IMG/VR virus record: IMGVR_UViG_3300023174_000118
Location: 1 to 64,000 of that record
Reading direction: 5' to 3' (one strand)
Length of the DNA: 64,000 nt
Source: a virus
The position numbers were made by a program, and so were the translations under genes. Below, piece after piece: positions 30,972-41,632 of this stretch; position 1 is the stretch's first letter, and the number at the start of each line of letters is the position of its first letter. The notes under the pieces were generated by a model. That model was not told where the DNA came from. It saw only the letters and a program-made list of their open reading frames with translations, and made no database searches.

Positions 30972-32765
30972 CTAAAGAGTCCTAGCCGTAATGGAAGTCT
31001 CCAATCCTTGATTAAATGAATTTGTCACATTCATAACTACAAACTTTTTAGTTCCGTCTAAATCATTAGATGGGTAATTTATAGTGACTATATCTCCCAC
31101 AGAAATAAGTGGGTTTCCAAAAACTTGCATAGATACCACTGATTGCTGCTTAGACCATAAGTCTTTAATCCAGGTAGATATAGATTTGGCATCTGATTCT
31201 TTCTGTATCCATTTTGATTCAAAAATTACTGGCTCTGGATTAGTATACTCATTAATAGTACTGTCCATATATTCATGCTGACCTGAAGTAACTAAATAGT
31301 TACCAATTATACTAAATGAGTTTAATGAGGAATCATCTAATGGTACCCATGTTCCCGCATTATTTATTAAATATACTTCTGCTCCAAATGAAGTAAGCCT
31401 AGACCCCAACACACTAACAAATTTATTTATTCCTAAACTTGGGTATAGTGGATACCCTGGCCTAGATTCATATTTAATATCTACTTTTCTTAACTCACGA
31501 GCAACAGTTCCAAATTCTTCAAGATAACCATTTTTTAAAGTAGTTTTATTAAAATTACTTAATACTTTTTCTCCATATAGGAAATTTAAAACCGTATCAT
31601 TAAATTGGCCATTGTATACATTTTGTAATATACCAGAGTTATACTCACTTTCTTCAAGCGGAAGAGCATAGACATAATCATAATATGCTGATCCTGTAGT
31701 AGCACACATAGATATGTTTGGTGTAACTGGAAGCACTTTATTTCTTGGATCAGTGCTAGTAGTAGAATCTGTATCAACTGCACTTATTTTAAAATTATTT
31801 ATATACACATCAATTGTTCTTGAGCCAGATGCTACTTTAACTTTTATGTCGACCTTATAAGAGGTTGCCCCTAAAATTCCAGTAAGTGATTTTGCTGGAT
31901 TGTTTTTTTGGCTATCATTTAATTCAACCTTGTTTCCGTTTACTACTTTTAATATCTTAACTTCTCTATCTGATGTATTTGAAAGATTAGAAGTTGTTTG
32001 CATTAAAACATAGTACCCAGATTTTCCAGCATCGTCTGTAAAAAATCCTATTCCTCCAGCCGCATCAACATTTGTAGCGCTGCTTTGAAAAAATACTGCC
32101 GTACCAAATGAGTAATAGCTATATGAATTAGATATTGCAGTATTTTTTGTAGCAATTGAAAAATTAGTTGGATCTTTAGAGTTGTTTGTAACTCTAAATA
32201 AAGATTTTTCTACTTGTCTATTACCGCTTGTAGCAAATGAAGACCCAGTAACTGTTTGCACTGGTACACCATCGTCTGCTCCAGAATCAAAAGCTGAGTT
32301 GTTTACAACTACAGGTGAAGCTGGCTTTGTTGATGAAGGGGCTCCTGCTGCATCTCCTGTTGAACCAGGGGGAACTAGTACTGCTGTAGTAGTTGATGTT
32401 ACCCCCGACAGTGGGTTATACTTAGGCATAGTAAAACTTTCTGTAATATAAGGACCAAATGTTCCTGTAGCTCCCGCTCCTGTATATGCTCGTGCCCTAA
32501 CTGTATACTTTGCACCTGGAATTAAACCTTCACGAACATGCACTCCGCTTGATGTTGTAAATGTAAAATCTGGATCATTAAATGTTCCAGTGCTAACTGC
32601 TGATCCAGCGTAGCTTCCTGGCGTTTGTGTTGGAGTACCTAAAGTTATAACTGCTCTTGTTACAGATGTAGTTTGAATTGAAATCCAAGGGATAACAAGA
32701 TTTCCTGGTGAAGGAGTTGGAATTGGTAAAAATGAACTATCCCAGTAATTGTATGCGTATGCCAT
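30972..32765 (-). CDS. Tail protein with FN3-like and LamG-like parts
   Basis: From ATG 32765 there are 597 residues. The N-terminal part is FN3-like (SIQTTSVTRAVITLGTPTQT, REGLIPGAKYTVRARAYTGA). A glycan-binding-like sandwich follows (RNKVLPVTPNISMCATTGSA). The C-terminal part, QKESDAKSISTWIKDLWSKQ and NPLISVGDIVTINYPSNDLD, resembles siphophage tail-hub proteins. ATG 32765 overlaps the upstream stop (TAATG), so it is preferred to 32795. Likely a baseplate hub or tail-associated lysin partner; no enzyme motif seen. Confidence 0.75.
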   Translation of the reverse strand: MAYAYNYWDSSFLPIPTPSPGNLVIPWISIQTTSVTRAVITLGTPTQTPGSYAGSAVSTGTFNDPDFTFTTSSGVHVREGLIPGAKYTVRARAYTGAGATGTFGPYITESFTMPKYNPLSGVTSTTTAVLVPPGSTGDAAGAPSSTKPASPVVVNNSAFDSGADDGVPVQTVTGSSFATSGNRQVEKSLFRVTNNSKDPTNFSIATKNTAISNSYSYYSFGTAVFFQSSATNVDAAGGIGFFTDDAGKSGYYVLMQTTSNLSNTSDREVKILKVVNGNKVELNDSQKNNPAKSLTGILGATSYKVDIKVKVASGSRTIDVYINNFKISAVDTDSTTSTDPRNKVLPVTPNISMCATTGSAYYDYVYALPLEESEYNSGILQNVYNGQFNDTVLNFLYGEKVLSNFNKTTLKNGYLEEFGTVARELRKVDIKYESRPGYPLYPSLGINKFVSVLGSRLTSFGAEVYLINNAGTWVPLDDSSLNSFSIIGNYLVTSGQHEYMDSTINEYTNPEPVIFESKWIQKESDAKSISTWIKDLWSKQQSVVSMQVFGNPLISVGDIVTINYPSNDLDGTKKFVVMNVTNSFNQGLETSITARTL

Positions 32766-34660
32766 TATGCCCAATTCACCTCGTATCCGCTCCATGAATT
32801 TAATATTGTTGATGCTGCTGCATAATGATTTGCTACTGTTGTATTAAATGCACCTCTAGATTTAATTCTATATCGGCCACTTGGTTGATAATTTTTAGCA
32901 CCCACTACGCCTGCTCCTAAATATTTTAATACATCTGACTCACTTGTTACCCAAACTTGAGTTTTTGTATTGTTTTCATTTAAATATTCATATTGAATTG
33001 CATCGTATTCAATAATTTCTGAATCAATTACTAAATATCCACTGTACTCATAAAGAACCTTGGTCTTTGACTGATACGTATTAACAGTAATAGGGGAAAG
33101 AGAAATATAACCACCTGCTACAATGTTTGAGGGCAAGTCTTGTTCTAGAGAAAGTGCACCCATAGATGTGGTGCCAGATTTCCATAGGGGCTGTGAGTTT
33201 CCAGTGTACTCTGATGTAGTTACACTATTCCATAGAACCTTTACTTGATTTGCTGAAGCTAAATCATTTTTAGATAAAGAAATAATGTTTGAAAGATTTG
33301 ATCCATCTGCTGCATATCTAAAAGACCAATTTGTTGTCTTAGCCAAATCAAACATATAGTCTCTTGTGTAAAATTGTAATACATTGTTTTCATCAAATAC
33401 TGCAGTCATTTGTGAGTCTCTACATAATTCTTGTATTGCATTCCAAGCTGTCTTTGAATCATCCGTCCACCAAAATCGGGGAGAGAATACAGAAGTGTCT
33501 GTAGCGGTTGAATTAAAATTATAATTAGTGAATCCAACCGAATCTAGAAGTCTTCTTAATATTGCAATAGCTGAGTATCCTTCACATACAATACTTGGAG
33601 CTATAACATCTTGTAATATCTTTGCTCCATCTAATGCTGTAATTGATATATCTCCAAATTCAGATGTTGACCAATTGTCTAAGTAAAAAGTTCCTTGATT
33701 AATTTTTTCGTATGTACCGACAGAATCTGTAAGTGTACCAAAAGATCCGTACAATTTAAAATATGGTTTAACTTCTATTTTTTTGTATAAATAAATTTTT
33801 GAAGAATCAAAAGTATAAGTTTTATCAAAAGATATAATTTTTCTTGCTGCTTCATATGATACAAGATTCATAGACAATGAGTTGGCTGAAACTTTTCCAA
33901 TAGGCAAGATATCCTCAGCACTTGTAGAAGATTCTTTTGAAATTGAAATATCTGTAACATAATCACTTACATCTAGAACTAATCTGGGAGAAAATTCAAT
34001 TACACCAATATATTTACCAGACACTGCTCCTGTAGTCAATCTAATAGATGTTATGCTAACTGGACCACCTAATGTTGCTGGCTCTGTAGTTACCCACGCT
34101 GTTCCATTATAATAAAGTGTTAATGTTCCAGCATCATATTGTCCAGAGGCAAATGGCTTTATTTGTGTGTTTGTTCCATTTGCAATAGATGAGCCGTTTG
34201 CATATATGTTCCAAGTTGTGGGGGTGGAATGAGATATTTCAAATCTTGCTATAATTTTATTAGTCAGCATTGTCTTTGGGTAGGTAATAGTTAAATCTAC
34301 TCCCACGCCTTTTGCTGCTAGCCAATATTTGTAGTATGTATCTGCTCCTGGATAATATGTTCTGTAGTTGATTGAATATATGCTTGATCTGGGATCTCTA
34401 TATGTGCCAGTTCCTACGTCTCCTGTAATTCCATACTTTACTCCCGCCCCAATTGGCCTAACTGGTTTAATTACAGAGTCTATTGGAAAAAGTTTTTTAA
34501 ATGGCTTGCTTCCATCGGCTTTTGTTATATCATCACCAGCAACAGTTATGTTATCTACCATACTGTTTATATTGTATTCAAACGTACAGCCAGTATTTAA
34601 TTTTATAGATGTGTTTTGTTCAAGGGCAGTTTTTGCTGAAGTAGATGCTGATACTGGCAT
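32765..34660 (-). CDS. Baseplate or tail-hub protein
   Basis: The 631 residues include VTDISISKESSTSAEDILPI and LSMNLVSYEAARKIISFDKT. These are followed by ALDGAKILQDVIAPSIVCEG and WNAIQELCRDSQMTAVFDEN. This order fits the hub-type (gp27-like) part of siphophage tails. An N-terminal beta domain (about residues 100-230) carries a receptor-like galactose-binding pattern. It lies between the Dit-like and the distal proteins and overlaps both by one base. Confidence 0.75.
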   Translation of the reverse strand: MPVSASTSAKTALEQNTSIKLNTGCTFEYNINSMVDNITVAGDDITKADGSKPFKKLFPIDSVIKPVRPIGAGVKYGITGDVGTGTYRDPRSSIYSINYRTYYPGADTYYKYWLAAKGVGVDLTITYPKTMLTNKIIARFEISHSTPTTWNIYANGSSIANGTNTQIKPFASGQYDAGTLTLYYNGTAWVTTEPATLGGPVSITSIRLTTGAVSGKYIGVIEFSPRLVLDVSDYVTDISISKESSTSAEDILPIGKVSANSLSMNLVSYEAARKIISFDKTYTFDSSKIYLYKKIEVKPYFKLYGSFGTLTDSVGTYEKINQGTFYLDNWSTSEFGDISITALDGAKILQDVIAPSIVCEGYSAIAILRRLLDSVGFTNYNFNSTATDTSVFSPRFWWTDDSKTAWNAIQELCRDSQMTAVFDENNVLQFYTRDYMFDLAKTTNWSFRYAADGSNLSNIISLSKNDLASANQVKVLWNSVTTSEYTGNSQPLWKSGTTSMGALSLEQDLPSNIVAGGYISLSPITVNTYQSKTKVLYEYSGYLVIDSEIIEYDAIQYEYLNENNTKTQVWVTSESDVLKYLGAGVVGAKNYQPSGRYRIKSRGAFNTTVANHYAAASTILNSWSGYEVNWA

Positions 34661-35130
34661 TACACTTCATCCATACTTAAAGAAACATTCCAGTGTGGCT
34701 GTATACCACGCTTGGCAATTACAAAATTACAATCAGTAAATATAACATTATACTCTTCATATCCTGATGACTCTTGAGATACACCATTTTGGGCTATATT
34801 AAGTCTAATCTTAAAAGTGCCTTGCCCTTCTTCTCCTAAATAAAAAGATTTTAGATCTTCGGCTCCCCATGCTCCGTCTACCGTTAAACTTCTATATGAT
34901 GGAAGCATGCTCCATGATGTTGAAAATTTTCTTTTATCCGCCACAAAATTCTTTCGTAGTGTTCCATTTGAGGTTCTAACAACTTTTTCAATTCTTTCAA
35001 CATTTATGCTAAACTCACTTCTATTATGTTCTGTAACTTTGTTCCATACCTTTGTAGTTCCAGCGGGAGTTGCAAGAAGATCTTTAGCCTCTATACTAAA
35101 AATTGATCCTCTTGGTAATGTCATTGCCAT
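34660..35130 (-). CDS. Probable distal tail (Dit-like) protein
   Basis: The 156 residues immediately follow the tape measure gene, the usual place of the distal tail protein. Motifs: NRSEFSINVERIEKVVRTSN, FSTSWSMLPSYRSLTVDGAW, and GQGTFKIRLNIAQNGVSQES. Dit rings connect the tail tube to the tip. GGAGG precedes the ATG. Assigned by position and size more than by clear homology. Confidence 0.65.
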   Translation of the reverse strand: MAMTLPRGSIFSIEAKDLLATPAGTTKVWNKVTEHNRSEFSINVERIEKVVRTSNGTLRKNFVADKRKFSTSWSMLPSYRSLTVDGAWGAEDLKSFYLGEEGQGTFKIRLNIAQNGVSQESSGYEEYNVIFTDCNFVIAKRGIQPHWNVSLSMDEV

Positions 35131-38100
35131 TATATTGATCCTCCAACTGTTCTGCCTATTCCTTCTTTTGCATTAACTAATGCAAGCTCTTGCTTAAATC
35201 TTTTTACTACATCATCGGCAGTAACATTAGTTCCATTTAATGCAATACTAATATTATAACTATTATTGTTGTATGAACTATTTACTCCACCACGCATTCC
35301 AGTCACCTGTCCGCTGGCAATATTATATTTAGGCATAGTATCCGCATTTGGACGTATAATTCCACTCATCTGTGGAGTGAATGGTGTAAATCCTTCTTGT
35401 TGATACCCTAGAGGAGTAAGTCTATCATTTACAGCATAGGTTTGTCCAGCAACTACTGGTCCGCCTAAAGCTTTTTTAACTGCTCTGGATCTCATCCAGC
35501 CGTCTTCTCCTCTTTTAACTACGTAAGTTCTATCATCATAAGTAAAAGTATCGCCTTCTTTTAATTTATATTTATCAATAATGCGTTCTCTTGCTTCATC
35601 TGTAAGGTCTCCTTGAGTTGAGCCCTTAGCTGTCTTTTTTAAAGCGTCAAGATTAAAACCTTTATTAGCTGATAAAACATCTGCGGTTACAAGAGATTTT
35701 GTTGCTTTTGCACTTCCACCCATTGCTCGTACAACATCAGTTAAAGTTGAGCCACCCTTGATACTTTCAGCCATGGCTGCAAAGTTTGCTTTTGCTCCGC
35801 CTTGTATTTCTGTAACAAGTTTAGAAAATGCTTGATTGCCTTCTCCAGCGGCTGTTGGAACAAAAGTGGAACCCTGATAGCTTCCGCCTGCTGCCAGTTT
35901 TCCTTTATTTGTTTTTGAATCTACATATTCTGGGAATGCTTTTTGAACAACATCTGATGCTTTTTCAAGGCCAGCCACAACAGTCTGCAATCTTCCGTCT
36001 AATGATTTTTGGCCTTCTGCTTTTTTAACAGGGTCTTTTAAGTTATTATTTTCAATTTGATCAATTGCTAGTTGCGATAAAGCTGTCTTAACGGCATTAA
36101 TTTCTGATAACTGTTCTGCAAAAGTTTGTCCAGATTTATTATATTTATTAATAGTATCTTGCTGTTTATCTTTTTTAGCTTGATCATCATCAAGAAGTTT
36201 TTGTTGTGCAGCTTCTTCTTTTTTAGCATTTGCATCAATTTTATCTGATGCTTTTCTTAACTGAGTTTCTTTAGTTAACTGTTCTATAGATAGATTTGCT
36301 GCTTCGTAAGCATCTCTATCTCCACGAGCAAGGGCTGATTGTGCTTCTAACTGAAGCTTCTTTAATTCTAATTCTGTATTTTCTGCGCTTACAGAATCTG
36401 ATAGAGCTTTCTTTTTTGCATCAGCACGATCTCTAATTGCTTTAATTTCATCTTGAATTGCTTTTATTTTAGCCTTGTTAAAACCTGCTTCTGTTTTTTC
36501 AGCAGACTTTATAGCATTTTGACCATTTTTAATACTTGTTGTTAATTCATTAGTAGCTTTATTTGCAGTTCCCAAAGCACCTGCAGTATTTTTATTATCT
36601 ATTGCTGATGCTGCCGCCATGCTTAATGCTTCTTCATATGCAGCAATTCCCATTGCCTGCTCTGATGTTATATTTCTTAAATCAATATTAACCCCAGCAA
36701 GAACAACACGCCATTTAGCATATACTCCAGCAATAGTATCTGAGCTTTTAAGTATGCCTGCAAGCTCTGGTCTTTCTTTTTTCAAATGTTCTAGTCCTTT
36801 TTCCCCAATTTTTTCTCTATCTGCGCCTAACGATTTTAATTTTTCAAATTGAGTAATAAGTGCATCTGCTTGTGTTATTGTTTTTCCTTGTGCATCTTTT
36901 GTTCCTATTAAAGCAGTTGCTGCAGAATCAAGACTAGATATAACTGTATCTATGTTTGAAGCAAAAGCTTTAGAATCTACCTTATCAATTTCTTTAAGGC
37001 TACCTAATAGTGTATTAATTATTGATGTTGCAGCAGAACCTCTATCTGTAATTGCTTTAAATCCTGATGATGCAATAGCACCAAATCCCTGACCAACTTT
37101 ATTTGATGCTTCTATAATTGCATAAATTTTATTTGTTGCATCTTGTGCACTCATTCCAGCGGCAACAAATTGTGCCTTTAAGTTAACTGCAAGATCGGTA
37201 ACCTTAGAAGAATCAATACTATTAAATGTTCCTACTAATTCTGGCATTGTTTCTTTTGCTGTTTTCTTTAATTCTTTTAATTGAGCAATTGTTAGTGTAA
37301 GTCCACCTACTCCTGAAGGAGTCATTGAATCATATGCAGAAAGCCCAGCTTCTTTTTGAAGTTTTAATTGATCTCTAACGTCTTTAATAGAGTTTCCAAT
37401 ATTCTTATAACCTATACCTGCTTCTTTAGCACCCTTTTCGGTAATACCATTAAGCATAATATGCTCTCTGCGTGTGTCTTCAAGTGATTTTTGCCACATC
37501 TTGACGCCTTTGTACAAAAGTAACAATGTAGTAATTGCAGCGGCACCTGGAAGCATTCTTGTTAATAGACCTGCTGCTTTTCCAGCAAGACCTAATCCAT
37601 GTGTAAATAATCCAACACTCTTGTCTGCTCTACTAATTAATGGTATAATTTTTTGAAATGGCAACATTGGAAGAATAGTTGAAGCAGCAGTAATTGCAGT
37701 TCCTACTCCTCCACCAATACTTTGTCCTAACATTGATCCGCCCATCATTATTCCCATTTGAGTTCCCATGCCAAGGCCGCCGCCTTCTGGTCTGCTCATA
37801 AGACCTTTACCCAAATAACCTTTATCAGTCTGAGATTGAAATCCTGCTCTAAATCCTACTGGGCCACCACCTTCATTAAAGTATTGAACCATTCCACCTT
37901 TATTGTATCCTGGCACCATTCCACCATTTGCCATATAAACTGGTCCGCCATTTGCAAATCTTCTTCTTTGAGCAGCCCAACCTTTATGAACAAATCTTGA
38001 TTCTGTAGCAGTAATACCAGCAGTCATTAATCTTTTTAAAAGAGGAGCTGGAGTTGTTGCATGTGCAAAAAATCCTTGCGAACGTGTTGCCTTTAATGGA

Positions 38101-41100
38101 TCAAGTTCTATTGTTTTACCATTATGAGAAATTGATCGTAACTCCATACTAGGGCTACGCATCATATCGCCATTGCTTCTTCTATTTTCTGAAACTATAT
38201 AAGCTGGCTCAGATGAAAATTTATTCCAAAAACCTAAAGCGTCTGGGTTATTGTATAAATGTTTTTGTATTACCATATCTGATGCCTGATGATATGGATT
38301 TCTTGCGTCTGTTACAGTTGCAAGATTTCTAATTCCTCTTCTATAAATAGTGTCAATTTCTTTTTGTAAACCTTCAGCATCTTTTCCAGTAATAATTCCA
38401 GCTTTTGCTAAAGAGTTTAAAAACTGATCTGTTGATCCTACGTGTGGGTGTCCTGATGCTTTCATTGCAGCTTCATAAACTGGCGTTGGAACACCTGGTC
38501 TTCCAGCCAACAAAGCATTCAGCTTTTCTCTTGATATACGCCCATTCTCAACAAGATGTGGGTATTTTGCTAAGATTGCAGGATCTGTAACATCATTTAA
38601 ATATACTCCCGCTGTTCCTCTTAATCTGTATGAACCAATACTTCCTCTTCCTCTAAACCTATCTGGAAAAGTTGTTTGCATCTCTTGTTGTGTAACACCA
38701 GTTAATCTAGGAACAGTTACATCTTCATTTGCTCCCATTAAGGTTGCACCGCCATTTATTGCTTTAAGAAGAGGCATATTTTGTTTTGCAGCATCTGCAT
38801 TAACAACAAACTCTCCTTCTGTAAGCATTGCGGGAACTGTATCTGTACCCATTGGCGTAAACTCTGGGCCGTCACTTCCTTGTTGTCTATATACAACTCC
38901 ACCTGTTGCAAATCTTTTTGGAATTGTTGTCTCTGTGCTATATCCAGCGCCAAATGTTTTTACGCCTAGACCTCTTGCAATTTTATTAAGAAGATCTCTT
39001 GTTCTTCCTGGACGAAGAAGTTCTTTCATATTAGATTTTCCAGCATTATTTACTACTGGTTGATTTAATAGAGGAACTGTTGTTAGACCAATTGATCTTC
39101 CTTGTTGCCCCGCAATGTCTACTGATGCTTGTGCAATCATAGATTCTACTTGTGCATTTAATTGAATAATTTTAACTCTTGCCTGATCTACTGTTATTTT
39201 TCCTGCCTGTAATTGTGCAACAATTGCTGCTGATTCAACTGCCGCATTTGCTGTAAGCTTAGTCATTGTTGGAAGTAATGCTTGATATGAATCAGATAGC
39301 GATGCTGTTATTAATCCAGTGCTGGCAACTTCTTTTTTAAGTAATGCAATTTCTGCTTGTGATTGCATTGCAAGTGCGCCTGTCATTGCATGCCACTTTG
39401 CTGCTTCTGCCGCAACAATACCTGTTGATGCTCCGTTTACTGAAGTCAACCCTGGAATCTTTGGAAGATCATCAGCCATATACATCTGAGGATTATTTCC
39501 AATCTTTTGATTGACTTTTGGTGCACCTGGAACTACTCCAAAAATTGTTTGTGCGGCTTTTTGATCACTTGTCATACCTGCAACTGGATTAAGATGAGAC
39601 ATTGATCTAGTGTCTTGTGGACTGATTAATGGGTGGCTTGGATTAACAACTCTTTCTCCACTGCCCTTAACAATATTTCCAGCCACCGTTGAAATTGCTG
39701 GTGCAACAGATACTGCACCTGTCATTGCTTTAGACTGTAAGATTTCAAATTCTGTTACAAGTCCTGCAATTGCCGTCTTTAATACTGTGGCTGCTTTAGC
39801 ATCACTATAAAATGTTGCTTCAACTAATGATCCAGCTTTTTGTGCCGCCAAAATTTCTGGAGTAAGCATTTTCCAGCCTTCTCCACCTTTAAATAATGAT
39901 TTAAAGTGTGAGGCGCCCTTAATAATATATCCAAAGAAGTTTGCAAGCACACCAGTTAGCATAATAACTGGTCCAATAATTGCTGTTAAGCCTGTAACAA
40001 AAGTTAGAATAGTTTTAATAGGAGCTGGCAATTTATTAATAAACTTAAGAATACCATCAGTAACATTAATAAAAAATGTTTGTACTTTTAAAAATTCTTC
40101 TCCCATACTTGCTAAATCTGCTTTTAGTCCTTCAAGAGCTCTTCTATATTTTCCAGATGCTGATTCTGTAACCATACTTAATTCTCGACCCGCCACACCA
40201 GCTAATTCTGCTGAACTTGCTTTCATTAAATCTAATACTTGTAAAGTCTGACTTCCTTGCTTACCTAAGTTTGCAAATAAAGCATTCATACGAGCAAATT
40301 GAAATTTACCAAATAGTTGCTCAATTGCTTGTTGTTTTTGTAATGGATCTAAATTATCTAAAGCTTTTTGTAATTCTAATATTGTTCCTGTAAGATTTCC
40401 TGCATTTTTAGTTACAATTCCACCAAGATCAATGCCCATAGATGCAAACTTTTCTGATGCTACTTTTGTTGGATTAATTAATGAAGCAAGTGCTGATTTA
40501 AGAGCATTTGCTCCTTCTGCAGCATTTACTCCACCTTCTTTCATTGCTGTTAAATATAATGCTAAATCTTTTACACTTCCGCCCATGCCTTGAATAACTG
40601 GGCCTGCTTTTGGAATTGCTTCAATAAGATCAGCAAGACTTGTTGATGTCTGGTTTTCAACTGCGTTAAGAAAGTTAATAGATTCTGAAAGTTGATCTGT
40701 ATTTTGTTTAAATGTGTTTTGAATTGCCAGGGTTGCTTTCATTGCATCTTGTCTGTCAACTTCTCCAAGTACTGCAAGTCTACTTGTTTCTTTAACAGAA
40801 TTTAGTAAATCGTTACCTTGCTTACCTGTTGCTGCAATATCTGCAGCAAGAGTGATGGTATCTTTAAAAGATACGCCATACGTTTTTGAAATATCTTTTG
40901 CTGTTGCAGAAACTTCATTTCTAACTTTGCTTAATTCTGTTGCTGATGTTGCTGCAATTCCACCATAAACTTTTGTAAGTCTTGTTAATTCAGCATCTGC
41001 TTCTCTAAAAGCTTTTGATGCTGCTGTACCAAAAGCTGCTAATGGGACTGTAAGACCTACTGTTAGTTGACGTCCTGCCCACTGAGTATTTTTACCCCAG

Positions 41101-41621
41101 TTAATCATTTGAACTCCACCATCTTGAATAACTTTATTCATGATCTGAAGTTCTTGTTTAGCAAGAGCAGTTTTATTTTTTATAGAATCAAGACCCTGTG
41201 GAATATGTACGCTATATTGCATAAGACCTTGAGCATTTTTGCCCATAGGCTGTATAATTGCATTTTGTAAAGCCACTTGCTGTTTAGCAAGTTCTCTAAT
41301 TAATCCACCTTGAGTTTTTGTATGCTGTTGAAATGTCTGAAAATATTGCTTCAGTTTCATTTGGCCCTTGTCTAGGTTGGTACCAAACTTTTCAACATCC
41401 GATGTTAAAGTAACAAAGTGTGTTGCAAACTGTCCAGTTCTTCTTAGGTTTTCGCCAAAAGATCTGTTCATCGTAGCAACTTGACTTGCAAGTCTTGCGT
41501 CCGATTGAATTATTTGTGCTTGAAGTTTTGATAGAGAGGCTGCAACCTTATTGACATCTGCAATAAGACCTGAGAAATCTGCATTAGCAACTATATTAGT
41601 TACAATATTTTCATCAGCCAT
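35130..41621 (-). CDS. Tape measure protein
   Basis: The 2163 residues start with a long helical part and carry the tape-measure core: QLTVGLTVPLAAFGTAASKA, VSATAKDISKTYGVSFKDTI, and MKEGGVNAAEGANALKSALA. Membrane-like segments include PIKTILTFVTGLTAIIGPVI and AAITTLLLLYKGVK. Glycine-rich hinges (FATGGVVYRQQGSDGPEF, then FANGGPVYMANGGMVPGY) bracket a separate domain. By the usual rule of about 0.15 nm per residue the tail would be near 320 nm. It sets tail length and helps DNA entry. The ATG follows the frameshifted chaperone closely. Confidence 0.95.
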   Translation of the reverse strand: MADENIVTNIVANADFSGLIADVNKVAASLSKLQAQIIQSDARLASQVATMNRSFGENLRRTGQFATHFVTLTSDVEKFGTNLDKGQMKLKQYFQTFQQHTKTQGGLIRELAKQQVALQNAIIQPMGKNAQGLMQYSVHIPQGLDSIKNKTALAKQELQIMNKVIQDGGVQMINWGKNTQWAGRQLTVGLTVPLAAFGTAASKAFREADAELTRLTKVYGGIAATSATELSKVRNEVSATAKDISKTYGVSFKDTITLAADIAATGKQGNDLLNSVKETSRLAVLGEVDRQDAMKATLAIQNTFKQNTDQLSESINFLNAVENQTSTSLADLIEAIPKAGPVIQGMGGSVKDLALYLTAMKEGGVNAAEGANALKSALASLINPTKVASEKFASMGIDLGGIVTKNAGNLTGTILELQKALDNLDPLQKQQAIEQLFGKFQFARMNALFANLGKQGSQTLQVLDLMKASSAELAGVAGRELSMVTESASGKYRRALEGLKADLASMGEEFLKVQTFFINVTDGILKFINKLPAPIKTILTFVTGLTAIIGPVIMLTGVLANFFGYIIKGASHFKSLFKGGEGWKMLTPEILAAQKAGSLVEATFYSDAKAATVLKTAIAGLVTEFEILQSKAMTGAVSVAPAISTVAGNIVKGSGERVVNPSHPLISPQDTRSMSHLNPVAGMTSDQKAAQTIFGVVPGAPKVNQKIGNNPQMYMADDLPKIPGLTSVNGASTGIVAAEAAKWHAMTGALAMQSQAEIALLKKEVASTGLITASLSDSYQALLPTMTKLTANAAVESAAIVAQLQAGKITVDQARVKIIQLNAQVESMIAQASVDIAGQQGRSIGLTTVPLLNQPVVNNAGKSNMKELLRPGRTRDLLNKIARGLGVKTFGAGYSTETTIPKRFATGGVVYRQQGSDGPEFTPMGTDTVPAMLTEGEFVVNADAAKQNMPLLKAINGGATLMGANEDVTVPRLTGVTQQEMQTTFPDRFRGRGSIGSYRLRGTAGVYLNDVTDPAILAKYPHLVENGRISREKLNALLAGRPGVPTPVYEAAMKASGHPHVGSTDQFLNSLAKAGIITGKDAEGLQKEIDTIYRRGIRNLATVTDARNPYHQASDMVIQKHLYNNPDALGFWNKFSSEPAYIVSENRRSNGDMMRSPSMELRSISHNGKTIELDPLKATRSQGFFAHATTPAPLLKRLMTAGITATESRFVHKGWAAQRRRFANGGPVYMANGGMVPGYNKGGMVQYFNEGGGPVGFRAGFQSQTDKGYLGKGLMSRPEGGGLGMGTQMGIMMGGSMLGQSIGGGVGTAITAASTILPMLPFQKIIPLISRADKSVGLFTHGLGLAGKAAGLLTRMLPGAAAITTLLLLYKGVKMWQKSLEDTRREHIMLNGITEKGAKEAGIGYKNIGNSIKDVRDQLKLQKEAGLSAYDSMTPSGVGGLTLTIAQLKELKKTAKETMPELVGTFNSIDSSKVTDLAVNLKAQFVAAGMSAQDATNKIYAIIEASNKVGQGFGAIASSGFKAITDRGSAATSIINTLLGSLKEIDKVDSKAFASNIDTVISSLDSAATALIGTKDAQGKTITQADALITQFEKLKSLGADREKIGEKGLEHLKKERPELAGILKSSDTIAGVYAKWRVVLAGVNIDLRNITSEQAMGIAAYEEALSMAAASAIDNKNTAGALGTANKATNELTTSIKNGQNAIKSAEKTEAGFNKAKIKAIQDEIKAIRDRADAKKKALSDSVSAENTELELKKLQLEAQSALARGDRDAYEAANLSIEQLTKETQLRKASDKIDANAKKEEAAQQKLLDDDQAKKDKQQDTINKYNKSGQTFAEQLSEINAVKTALSQLAIDQIENNNLKDPVKKAEGQKSLDGRLQTVVAGLEKASDVVQKAFPEYVDSKTNKGKLAAGGSYQGSTFVPTAAGEGNQAFSKLVTEIQGGAKANFAAMAESIKGGSTLTDVVRAMGGSAKATKSLVTADVLSANKGFNLDALKKTAKGSTQGDLTDEARERIIDKYKLKEGDTFTYDDRTYVVKRGEDGWMRSRAVKKALGGPVVAGQTYAVNDRLTPLGYQQEGFTPFTPQMSGIIRPNADTMPKYNIASGQVTGMRGGVNSSYNNNSYNISIALNGTNVTADDVVKRFKQELALVNAKEGIGRTVGGSI

Positions 41622-41632
41622 TTATCTTTATG

